A DNA stretch of 64,000 nt. Source: Gracilimonas mengyeensis (GTDB lineage: Bacteria > Bacteroidota > Rhodothermia > Balneolales > Balneolaceae). Made by a program: the position numbers and the translations under genes. The notes beneath the pieces are model-generated. The model did no database searches. It was not told the origin of the DNA and worked only from the letters and a program-made list of their open reading frames with translations. The stretch covers positions 496,001 to 560,000 of the forward strand of contig NZ_FXTP01000001.1 in NCBI RefSeq assembly GCF_900182705.1, in the 5' to 3' direction. Positions 8,037 to 15,884 of this stretch are shown piece by piece (the stretch's first letter is position 1; the number at the start of each line of letters is the position of its first letter).

Positions 8037-9683
8037 TTACCAGAAATAGATGTAGATTCCAAAAGTGACCAATATAATCACTATGGTGTGGAAGACATCC
8101 CATTTATCCCAGCTATTTTTCGTGTTATCCATACTTTCTTTTGTGGCGGTCCAGAATGTGAGGCCGGATAGTCGTTCATCACTCATTGGTTTGGTTGCCA
8201 ATGAAATGATCACAATTACCGCAATACAGATGATGAAAAGAGCAATCTCGTAGTACAACCAGTTAGGTGCCAAGATCACTTCATACATTAATGAGTTTGG
8301 ATCGATACTGCTTTCAAACACTTTCATGGCCAGTCTCAACATTCCCAGCACGAAACCCACAATCAAGCCCCATAGACCTGCTGCGGCTGTAGTTCGTTTC
8401 CAGAATACACCCAGTAAAAATACCGAAGCAATTCCCGGAGCCAACAGTGACTGTACGTCTTGCAAATATTCGTACAACACACTACCTATGCTCTTCATAA
8501 TCGGGATCCAAAGTATACCCAAAATTACAATAACTGCGGTAGCAATTCGACCTACGATTACATAGTGTCGCTGCGATTCTTCAGGTCGATATTTTTGATA
8601 GAAATCAACCGTAAACAACATGGCTGATGAGTTAAACAAGGAGGCCAGCGAACTCATCAATGCGGCCACCAGGCCACCAACTACAAGGCCTTTAAGCCCC
8701 ATAGGTAGTATTTGCCGGACCATAGCTGCAAAAGCTGCATCCGAGCTTACGAGTTCAATTTTACCCTGCTGGGCAAGAGCAAAAGCAATCATCCCGGGTA
8801 CAAGAAAAAGGAATACCGGGGTCATTTTTAGATAAGCCCCAAAGATGGCTCCTTTACGCCCTTGCTTCTCATTTCCTGAGAGTACCCTCTGCACGATATA
8901 TTGATCCGTACACCAGTACCAAAAACCAATAATAGCCGATCCAATTAACACGCCGGGCCATGGAAAGTCAGGATCACTCAAAGACCGGAACATACTGTTC
9001 ATAGAATCTCCCTGTGGAGTAGTTTCAGCAGCGGTTATCTGCATCAATTCTCCCCAGCCACCTAATTCATAAAGGCCGAAGAATACAATAGCAGCAGAAC
9101 CCAATAGCAACACCGGCGTTTGAATAACCGATGTGTACAGTACCGATTTCATCCCGCCAAAAATAGTATACAAACCAGTTATAATTACAAGGCCTATAGC
9201 ACCAACCCAGAAAAAGTCGATGCCCAACCAAGTCTCGATTCCAAAGATCTCCTTAAATACAACACCACCGGCATATACCGTTACAGCTACTTTCGTAAGC
9301 ACATAACTCACAATCGAAATAACCGACAGGAACGAACGTGCTTGCGGGTTAAACCTCTTCTCAAGGAATTCAGGCATCGTTGTTACCTTACTTCTTGAAT
9401 AGAAAGGCACAAACACCCAACCAAGAATCAATATTATCCAAGCCTGAAGCTCCCAGTGAGCCATAGCCATACCACTTTCAGCTCCGGCCCCGGCAAGTCC
9501 TACCAAGTGCTCAGAACCAATATTTGATGCAAAAATAGAAGCACCAATAGCTACCCATCCGGCATTTCTACCTGCTAAAAAGTAGTCGTCCGTGGTTTCG
9601 TCCTTCATCCGGATTACCCAGACGACAATTCCAATCAACACTGCAAAAAACAGCCCCAGTACAATCCAATCTAATAACGCCAT
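8037..9683 (-). CDS. Sodium:solute symporter (SSS/SGLT family), probable L-arabinose transporter
   Basis: This 548-residue inner-membrane protein has about 14 hydrophobic segments with the SGLT topology. Signature stretches include GRNAGW near residue 40, the broken first core helix (ASNIGSEHLVGLAGAGAESG, about 52-71), the WELQAW motif of helix 2, and FWYWCTDQYIVQRVL in the middle, which contains residues equivalent to the sugar-site Asn/Tyr of vSGLT. It should couple sodium entry to sugar uptake. The position where vSGLT has a sugar-contacting Gln after NISAE is His here, as in animal SGLTs. Its place between araD and araA makes L-arabinose the likely substrate, although galactose or a short oligosaccharide cannot be excluded. 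Confidence 0.88.
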   Translation of the reverse strand: MALLDWIVLGLFFAVLIGIVVWVIRMKDETTDDYFLAGRNAGWVAIGASIFASNIGSEHLVGLAGAGAESGMAMAHWELQAWIILILGWVFVPFYSRSKVTTMPEFLEKRFNPQARSFLSVISIVSYVLTKVAVTVYAGGVVFKEIFGIETWLGIDFFWVGAIGLVIITGLYTIFGGMKSVLYTSVIQTPVLLLGSAAIVFFGLYELGGWGELMQITAAETTPQGDSMNSMFRSLSDPDFPWPGVLIGSAIIGFWYWCTDQYIVQRVLSGNEKQGRKGAIFGAYLKMTPVFLFLVPGMIAFALAQQGKIELVSSDAAFAAMVRQILPMGLKGLVVGGLVAALMSSLASLFNSSAMLFTVDFYQKYRPEESQRHYVIVGRIATAVIVILGILWIPIMKSIGSVLYEYLQDVQSLLAPGIASVFLLGVFWKRTTAAAGLWGLIVGFVLGMLRLAMKVFESSIDPNSLMYEVILAPNWLYYEIALFIICIAVIVIISLATKPMSDERLSGLTFWTATKESMDNTKNSWDKWDVFHTIVIILVTFGIYIYFW

Positions 9684-9730
9684 TTATTCCTTAATTATAG
9701 TTCTTATTTACTTTTATATATGCTATCCAC

Positions 9731-10432
9731 TTATTCCTGTCCATAATAGGAATCGGAACCGTGCTTACGCTCCCAATGCTTGCGGATCAGGCTATCCTTG
9801 AGGCGCGGAGCCTCCGGGTTTATTTGTAAAGCCAGGTAGGCCATTTTGGCTACTTCTTCGAGTACGGCACTGTTATACACTGCCTTATCAACCGTTTTAC
9901 CCCAGGTAAAGGGGGCGTGGTTACCCAGAAGCACCATCTCCACTTCTTCGTAAGAAAGGTCACGTTCCTCAAATACTTTAAGTATCTGATTGCCAGTTTC
10001 ATGTTCGTAATTGCCCTGGATCATTTCGTCATCCATAGGCGGGGCACACGGAATATCAGTGGTTAGATGATCGGCATGCGTGGTGCCCATGATGGGAATA
10101 TCACGCTGGCTTTGAGCCCAGGCTGTGCCATAGGTAGAATGGGTGTGAACAACACCGCCAATATTCTCCCAGTTTTTGTACAAAACAGCATGTGTTTTGG
10201 TATCAGAAGAAGGACGCATCTCCCCTTCCACTATATTGTTATCAAAATCTACAATAACAATATCCTCAGGCTTTAGATCGTCGTAGGGTACGCCGCTTGG
10301 CTTGATACCAAAAACCTCTTTCTCCCGGTCAACAGCACTGGCATTACCAAAAGTAAAAAGTACCAGACCCAGTTCAGGAAGGCGCATATTCGCTTCATAG
10401 ACCGATTGTTTGAGTTCTTTAAAGTCACTCAT
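9731..10432 (-). CDS. araD: L-ribulose-5-phosphate 4-epimerase
   Basis: This 233-residue class II aldolase-like enzyme converts L-ribulose 5-phosphate to D-xylulose 5-phosphate by retro-aldol cleavage and re-closure. The zinc ligands are visible: H96 and H98 in VVHTHSTYG and H172 in LLGNHAPFTWG. The phosphate-binding TFGNASAVD (about 27-35) and KPSGVPY (44-50) stretches are also present. It starts only 4 bp after the araB stop codon, so the two are co-translated, and the symporter gene follows after 47 bp. The length equals that of the E. coli enzyme within a few residues. Confidence 0.97.
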   Translation of the reverse strand: MSDFKELKQSVYEANMRLPELGLVLFTFGNASAVDREKEVFGIKPSGVPYDDLKPEDIVIVDFDNNIVEGEMRPSSDTKTHAVLYKNWENIGGVVHTHSTYGTAWAQSQRDIPIMGTTHADHLTTDIPCAPPMDDEMIQGNYEHETGNQILKVFEERDLSYEEVEMVLLGNHAPFTWGKTVDKAVYNSAVLEEVAKMAYLALQINPEAPRLKDSLIRKHWERKHGSDSYYGQE

Positions 10433-10436
10433 TCTA

Positions 10437-12113
10437 TCACTCCGCTTTTTTCATGATTCGTTCTTCAATGATTTCTCCGAAAGAGGAATAATCTTGATAC
10501 ATCTTTTGGTAGATCTCTACTTTATCAGCTTCTGGCTCATACACTTTCTCGAAACCGCTGGCGAGATTTTCTTTGGCTTCTTCTACCGATGAATACATTC
10601 CTGCAGCGGTTGCGGCAAATACAGAAGCACCCAGCGCACAAGTCTGCTCGGATTTAGAAATTCGGATGGGCATATTCAGCACGTTGGCGAGGGTCTGCAT
10701 TACAAAGGGTGATTTTTTGGATACCCCTCCCATTCCAATTACGCCTTCAATACGGATGCCTTCATCAATAAAGCGATCCACAATTTTCTTGGAGCCAAAG
10801 CAAGTTGCTTCAACCAATGCTTTAAAAATCTTGGGAGCATCGCTACTAAGGTCAAGCCCTTCAATAGCTCCTTTCAGCAATTGATTGGCATCGGGAGTAC
10901 GACGACCATTCATCCAATCTAATGCGATTACACCGGTATCGATATCCTCAATCTCTTGGGCAGCGTTGGTGAGATTGGCAATCAGCTTATCCTCGGCTTC
11001 TTCAATCAACGCTTCTTTTTGATCATCGTTAAGGTGGGCACTGCCGTTGATTATTTCCTTGTAAGGACCAAGCAGCATGTTTTTAAACCAGGCATAGATA
11101 TCGCCAAAAGCAGATTGTCCGGCTTCAAGACCAATCATTCCCGGAATCACAGAACCGTCTACTTGCCCGCAGATGCCCTGCACCAGGTTATCCCCTACAT
11201 CGCCTTCAGGGGCAACCAGCATATCGCAAGTTGAAGTCCCCATCACGCGAACCAGTTGATAAGGCTCAATACGTCCCCCAACGGCTCCCATATGGGCATC
11301 AAATGCACCCACGCCAATAATTACGTCTTCGGGGAGATCCAGTTTTTCGGCCCATTCTTTAGAAATAGTACCTGCTGGTTTATCAGAAGTGTAGGTATCT
11401 TCATAGAGTCGGTCGCGAAGTCCTCCAAGGAGCGGGTCCAGCTGGGTGAGAAAGTCTTCGCTTGGTAGTCCGCCAAATTCTTCATGCCACATGGCTTTAT
11501 GGCCGGCAGCACAGCGACTGCGTTTCATTTCGTGCACATCATTTTTGCCGGTTAGTTCGTAAGGAATCCAGTCGCAGAGCTCAACCCATGAATATGCGTT
11601 TTCACGAATTTCTTCGTCTTCACGTAGCACGTGGAGAATCTTGGCCCAAAACCACTCAGAGGAGTAAATACCTCCTACATATTTGGTGTAATCTACACCG
11701 CCCCAGCTTCGGGCCAGTTTGTTGATCTCATCTGATTCTTTAATGGCCGTATGATCTTTCCACAAAACAAACATGGCATTGGGATTCTCTTCGAATCCCT
11801 CTTTCATGGCAAGAGGAGTTCCTTCTTTATCAACAGCTACTGGAGTAGAACCGGTACTGTCTACAGAAATAGCTTTGATATTTTTCCGCTCTTCTGCATC
11901 GAGTGTTTGAACTACCTCCTTAAGGGTGTCTTCCAAACCTTCCAGGTAATCCAATGGATGATGCCGGAAACGGTTTTCATCAGGATTCGAGTATTTACCC
12001 TGCTTCCACCTTTTATAGTACCATACAGATTCCGCTATTTCTTCCCCGTTTTCACTAACCAAAACGGATCTTACGGAATCGGTTCCGTAATCAACTCCAA
12101 TTACATATTCCAT
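10437..12113 (-). CDS. araB: Ribulokinase
   Basis: This 558-residue FGGY-family kinase phosphorylates L-ribulose at O5 using ATP. The N-terminal phosphate loop GVDYGTDSVRSVLV (5-18) and the SVDSTGSTPV segment (about 105-114) are typical of AraB, and the C-terminal FGGY domain has GGVSKKSPF (about 457-465) and the ATP-binding CALGASVFAA. Its length matches AraB (about 560) rather than the shorter xylulokinases. It is the first gene of the araBDA group. A 19-bp palindrome lies 83 bp upstream, between it and araR, so the catabolic genes probably have their own arabinose-controlled promoter in addition to any read-through. Confidence 0.97.
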   Translation of the reverse strand: MEYVIGVDYGTDSVRSVLVSENGEEIAESVWYYKRWKQGKYSNPDENRFRHHPLDYLEGLEDTLKEVVQTLDAEERKNIKAISVDSTGSTPVAVDKEGTPLAMKEGFEENPNAMFVLWKDHTAIKESDEINKLARSWGGVDYTKYVGGIYSSEWFWAKILHVLREDEEIRENAYSWVELCDWIPYELTGKNDVHEMKRSRCAAGHKAMWHEEFGGLPSEDFLTQLDPLLGGLRDRLYEDTYTSDKPAGTISKEWAEKLDLPEDVIIGVGAFDAHMGAVGGRIEPYQLVRVMGTSTCDMLVAPEGDVGDNLVQGICGQVDGSVIPGMIGLEAGQSAFGDIYAWFKNMLLGPYKEIINGSAHLNDDQKEALIEEAEDKLIANLTNAAQEIEDIDTGVIALDWMNGRRTPDANQLLKGAIEGLDLSSDAPKIFKALVEATCFGSKKIVDRFIDEGIRIEGVIGMGGVSKKSPFVMQTLANVLNMPIRISKSEQTCALGASVFAATAAGMYSSVEEAKENLASGFEKVYEPEADKVEIYQKMYQDYSSFGEIIEERIMKKAE

Positions 12114-12195
12114 TTCTCTGAAGAATTTTAAAATTATACAATAAACAGCCTTAAAAGGGCCGTCTTTAGTAAGGAAAACCCTTCCAAGAATTAAT

Positions 12196-12214
12196 AAGTG
12201 TTAGATTAACACTT
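12196..12214. promoter_or_regulatory. Candidate AraR operator ahead of araB
   Basis: The sequence aagtgttagattaacactt is a perfect palindrome with 8-bp arms around a 3-bp centre. It is the most symmetrical copy of the six-member family. It lies 83 bp upstream of the araB start and directly downstream of the araR stop, the expected place for the operator of the araB-araD-symporter-araA transcript. Confidence 0.75.
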
Positions 12215-12239
12215 TTTTCCTGAGCATACAAATTTTTTA

Positions 12240-12247
12240 AAGCACTT
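12240..12247. promoter_or_regulatory. Degenerate AAGCGCTT-type site next to the araB operator
   Basis: AAGCACTT differs by one base from the AAGCGCTT palindrome seen 56-58 bp from the operators of both susC genes and 22 bp from the one at 44984. Here it lies 25 bp from the AraR-type palindrome on the upstream side. A single degenerate 8-mer is weak evidence; the repeated pairing makes it worth recording. Confidence 0.3.
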
Positions 12248-12300
12248 TCTCCTTAAAAAGGCCTAAAAAATTTACGTGCTAAATAAATAAACAGAACTAC

Positions 12301-13008
12301 TTAAGAGCGTAAAGGTTTGAAAACAAGACTATCGCCGTTGGTTACCTTTTCTGTGTATTTATCCTGATCAAACTTGTACAGAAAAGCACCTTTCTTTGAG
12401 TACTTTTTCTGTTTTTCGTCTGTTTTGATTAATACATCCATAGAAAGTATCCGTCTTCTGAAATTACGCTTATCAAGGCGGGTATCATAAATGCCTTCAT
12501 AGAGTTTTTGAAGTTCGGGTAGCGTAAATTTTTCAGGCAATAGCTCAAACCCAACGGGTTGGTGAGAAGCTTTATATCTCAATCGCTTCAATGCTGCTTT
12601 AACCATCTCCTGGTGGTCAAAAATTAAATCGGGAATTTCATTGATGGGAAACCACGAAGCGCTGTGTTGCTCTACCAGTTCTTTGTCGTGAGTGTGCACA
12701 TCAATGAGCGCGTAGTATGCCACAGAAATGGTCCGTTCTACGGGATCCCGGTCTATTTCGCCATAGGCATGAAGCTGTTCAAGATAAATATTTCGTAAAC
12801 CTGTCAGATTGTTGAGGATTCTTTCTGCTGACTCGTTCAGGCTTTCATCTTTTCTGAGAAAGCCACCCATCAATGACCAATTCCCCTTCTCGGGTTCAAA
12901 ATCACGCTTAATCAAGAGTAATTTTAGTTCGTTACGGTCAAATCCGAAGATGATACAGTCTAGAGCAACAAGTAAATGATCATGACTTTTATAGTGATCA
13001 ATTTTCAT
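12301..13008 (-). CDS. araR: Nudix-related transcriptional regulator of arabinose utilisation (AraR, Bacteroidota type)
   Basis: This 235-residue protein has an N-terminal Nudix fold (about 10-140) and a C-terminal winged helix (about 160-230, FTLPELQKLYEGIYD then NFRRRIL). In the Nudix box, the G49-X5-E55-X7-R63 frame is kept, but the three metal-binding Glu residues that should follow are I64, N67 and L68, so hydrolysis is very unlikely and the pocket probably senses a ligand. This architecture is that of the Nudix-type AraR/NrtR group; a Bacteroides thetaiotaomicron member is known to be an arabinose-responsive repressor. The gene sits immediately upstream of araB, with a palindromic operator between them. 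It probably controls the six palindromes listed here. Confidence 0.9.
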   Translation of the reverse strand: MKIDHYKSHDHLLVALDCIIFGFDRNELKLLLIKRDFEPEKGNWSLMGGFLRKDESLNESAERILNNLTGLRNIYLEQLHAYGEIDRDPVERTISVAYYALIDVHTHDKELVEQHSASWFPINEIPDLIFDHQEMVKAALKRLRYKASHQPVGFELLPEKFTLPELQKLYEGIYDTRLDKRNFRRRILSMDVLIKTDEKQKKYSKKGAFLYKFDQDKYTEKVTNGDSLVFKPLRS

Positions 13009-13070
13009 ATAAGAAATCCACCAATTATGATATTGTGAAAATATCTAATCCGACAGGTTCACAAAAATCC

Positions 13071-13109
13071 GAGATTATTATTAAAAATATTGGATTTAAT
13101 AATAATCTC
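13071..13109. promoter_or_regulatory. Perfect 13-bp inverted repeat between GH51 and araR
   Basis: GAGATTATTATTA (13071-13083) pairs perfectly with TAATAATAATCTC (13097-13109) around a 13-nt loop. On the minus strand it follows the GH51 stop codon closely and precedes araR by about 60 bp. Its A/T-rich stem and the GGATTTTT that follows could make a weak terminator or attenuator separating enzyme genes from the regulator, or protect the 3' end of the upstream message. Confidence 0.5.
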
Positions 13110-13119
13110 TTTCCTCTTC

Positions 13120-14712
13120 TCATTCAACACTTATTACAAGCACGGAATGTTTAGGTATTTCAAAGGTTAATATTCCATCTTCCAGCTCTGCATCGTTAAA
13201 TGCTACTGGCTTTACATTCTCGGTATTATCAAAAGTATTAATAGCGTCAACACTACTGGCTGTTAACAGGCGACCGGAATTTCGTACAATGGTGCTCACA
13301 TTTTTTCCACGTATGTCAATGCTAACTTCTTGCGACTCAGTTGGATGCGTATTGCTTACTGTGAAGTGAAGTACACCTTCCTCATCTTCAGAGGCAGTAG
13401 TGCTAATAATCGGAATTCCGGGTTCATCTCTGCGGATATCAAATCGTCTTACCACGCTTTCATCCCCTTCTCTAACAAATCGTTCCGTATCGCTATGTGA
13501 AGGAAGCAGCATAGAATTCTGATGCACTTTATACATGTGGAACACGTGATATGTTGGAGTTAGTACCATTTCATCATCATCAGTCAGAATCATAGCCTGC
13601 AGTACATTCACCATTTGCGCGATGTTAGCCAAACGAACACGATCAGCGTGCGAATTCATGATGTCCAGACTAATGGAAGCAATCAGGGCATCACGCATGG
13701 AATTTTGCTGCTCAAGGAAACCAGGGTTGGTACCGGCCAGAGGATCAGTCCAAATACCCCACTCATCAACCGCAAGGTTTACTCTTTTGTTTGGATCATA
13801 TTTGTCCATTCTGTTAGAATGTTCTGTGATGAATTCATCCAAGAGAAATGCAGCTTTTAAGCCTTTGTAGTACATGTCTACATCAAAATCTGTAGAAGGT
13901 CCTTTGTTGCCCCAGCCTGGTCCCGGAATGGTGTAATAATGCAATGAAATTGCATCCATCATCCAGCCTGCTTCGCGCATCAGGGTTTCAGTCCAGTCGT
14001 AACGATCATCTGACCAACCACTGGCAATCTTGTAGATTTCATTGCCGCTGTAGTTTTTGGCAAAAGTCTGGAACTGTCGGTAAAGGTCAGCGTAATAATC
14101 GGCTGTCATGTTACCACCGCATCCCCAGCTTTCGTTTCCGATACCGAAGAATTTAATATCCCAGGGTTCTTCCCGGCCATTCTCGCGGCGCAGGTTGGCA
14201 AGGTCGCTGTCGCCATCATAAGTCATGTACTCAATCCAGTCTTTCATTTCAGAAGGAGTACCACTACCTACGTTAGCAGAAATGTAAGGCTCGGTGTCAA
14301 GCAGTTCGGCAAGGCGCAAAAACTCGTGCGTACCAAAGCTGTTGTCTTCCTCTACCATGCCCCAGTGGGTATTGATGCGAACAGGGCGTTCGTCACGGGG
14401 ACCAATGCCATCACGCCAGTGATATTCATCTGCAAAACAACCACCAGGCCAGCGTACATTCGGGATATCCAGCTCTTGCAGGGCTTCCAGTACGTCGGTA
14501 CGATATCCTTCTTTATTGGGGATATCAGAATCGGGACCTACCCATATCCCGCCATAAATGCCACGGCCCAGGTGTTCGGCAAACTGGCCGTAAATGTGTT
14601 CATTGATTTTATATTCTGCCTGATCGGCATTTACTATAATATTGGTTTGCGCAAATACCGTAGCACTTAACGGCAAAAACGCCACGGCAATGAGTACAAG
14701 TAGTTTCTTCAT
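13120..14712 (-). CDS. GH51 alpha-L-arabinofuranosidase (copy nearest araR), exported
   Basis: This 530-residue enzyme has a signal peptide (1-22, ending VFAQ), a TIM-barrel catalytic domain and a C-terminal beta-sandwich from about residue 400. The acid/base is E194 in GIGNESWG and the nucleophile is E317 in VDEWGIW, as in clan GH-A GH51 enzymes. WPGGCFADEYHW (88-99) is the conserved stretch near the active site. It removes terminal non-reducing alpha-L-arabinofuranosyl residues, probably in the periplasm. It differs clearly from the other GH51 copy at 18006: Trp-Gly-Cys-Gly follows the acid/base here, Met-Asp-Gly-His there, so the two likely have different preferences for arabinan or arabinoxylan linkages. 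It lies 38 bp after the mutarotase stop. Confidence 0.95.
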   Translation of the reverse strand: MKKLLVLIAVAFLPLSATVFAQTNIIVNADQAEYKINEHIYGQFAEHLGRGIYGGIWVGPDSDIPNKEGYRTDVLEALQELDIPNVRWPGGCFADEYHWRDGIGPRDERPVRINTHWGMVEEDNSFGTHEFLRLAELLDTEPYISANVGSGTPSEMKDWIEYMTYDGDSDLANLRRENGREEPWDIKFFGIGNESWGCGGNMTADYYADLYRQFQTFAKNYSGNEIYKIASGWSDDRYDWTETLMREAGWMMDAISLHYYTIPGPGWGNKGPSTDFDVDMYYKGLKAAFLLDEFITEHSNRMDKYDPNKRVNLAVDEWGIWTDPLAGTNPGFLEQQNSMRDALIASISLDIMNSHADRVRLANIAQMVNVLQAMILTDDDEMVLTPTYHVFHMYKVHQNSMLLPSHSDTERFVREGDESVVRRFDIRRDEPGIPIISTTASEDEEGVLHFTVSNTHPTESQEVSIDIRGKNVSTIVRNSGRLLTASSVDAINTFDNTENVKPVAFNDAELEDGILTFEIPKHSVLVISVE

Positions 14713-14750
14713 GATATGAGTTTTTTAGTCGTCGTTAGGTTTAGAATAAT

Positions 14751-15884
14751 TTATCGAACCGAAAACCGGTAAGTGGTTTGGGTCTGATAAGTTTCACCTG
14801 GTTCCAGTATGGTAGATGGGAAATCAGGCTGGTTTGGAGAATCTGGATAGTGTTGTGTTTCCAGGCAGAGTGCACTGTATTGAATAAATGGAGTACCATC
14901 TGGTGCCTGCAGACTTCCATCCAGAAAATTGCCAGAATAAAACTGAATCCCTGGTTCTGTGGTGATCACATCCATTTGTCGTCCTGTTTCAGGGTCATAC
15001 AAAGTGGCGATATTTTCCATGCCTTCCCCACTGCGGTCAAGTACATAGTTATGATCGTAACCACCTTCAATCTGGTCGATTCGGGCGCCAATTTCATGAG
15101 GCTCTGTGAAATCGAAAGCAGTGCCTTCTACCGGGGCAATTTCACCTGTTGGGATCAACTGCTCGTTTACCGGCGTGTAGTGATCGGCATCAATGGTTAG
15201 CATATGATCCAGGATTCGTGTTTCCGGATCTCCTGAGAGATTGAAATAACTGTGGTTCGTCAGGTTAACCGGAGTAGCTTTGTCAGTGGTGGCTGTATAG
15301 TCGATGTTCAGCCCATTATCTTCGGTTACGGTGAAGGTTACTGAAACTTCGAGATTTCCGGGATAACCTTGCTCACCATCTTCACTGAGGTAGCTAATTG
15401 TTAGCGAGTTATCCGTTACTTCTTCTGTATTCCAAAGCACTTTAAAGAAGCCTTTTTCACCACCGTGCAGGTGATTTTCACCATCGTTGATATTTAACTG
15501 GTATTCTTCGCCATTGAGTTCAAACTTACCCTCAGCAATACGGTTTCCGTAGCGACCGATGGTGGCTCCAAAGAATGGGTTATCAGCTTCATAGCCAGCC
15601 ACATCGTCGTAGCCTAATATCACATTATCCATGTTTCCTTCAGCGTCAGGTACCACAATGGAAGTGACAGTACCTCCATAATTAGTAACTTTTACTTCCA
15701 TCCCCTTGCTATTCTTAAGCGTGTACAAGTGAGCCTCACGTCCGTCTTCAAGTGTGCCGAAGCTTTCTTGATTGGTCACTGGTTTCTTTTCTTCTGCTTT
15801 TTGGCAGCCGCTTATAACCGTAGCTGTAGCAAACAGAAATATCATTGATCCTGCTAGTAGAGGAAGTAGTTTAAATCCGTTCAT
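14751..15884 (-). CDS. galM: Aldose 1-epimerase (mutarotase), lipoprotein
   Basis: This lipoprotein of 377 residues has lipobox ISGC with the Cys at 27 and a GalM-type beta-sandwich. Family motifs include FFGATIGRYGNRIAEGKF with the conserved Arg, NHLHGGEKGF with the conserved His, NLTNHSYFNLSG with the second catalytic His, and the late PGIQFYSGNF and CLETQHYPDSPN, with the catalytic Glu in CLETQ. It interconverts alpha and beta anomers of aldoses, which would feed released arabinose or galactose in the right form to the symporter and AraA. The start at 15884 is preferred over 15911 because it gives a normal signal sequence; it then overlaps the end of the GH97 gene by 14 bp, indicating translational coupling. 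Confidence 0.93.
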   Translation of the reverse strand: MNGFKLLPLLAGSMIFLFATATVISGCQKAEEKKPVTNQESFGTLEDGREAHLYTLKNSKGMEVKVTNYGGTVTSIVVPDAEGNMDNVILGYDDVAGYEADNPFFGATIGRYGNRIAEGKFELNGEEYQLNINDGENHLHGGEKGFFKVLWNTEEVTDNSLTISYLSEDGEQGYPGNLEVSVTFTVTEDNGLNIDYTATTDKATPVNLTNHSYFNLSGDPETRILDHMLTIDADHYTPVNEQLIPTGEIAPVEGTAFDFTEPHEIGARIDQIEGGYDHNYVLDRSGEGMENIATLYDPETGRQMDVITTEPGIQFYSGNFLDGSLQAPDGTPFIQYSALCLETQHYPDSPNQPDFPSTILEPGETYQTQTTYRFSVR

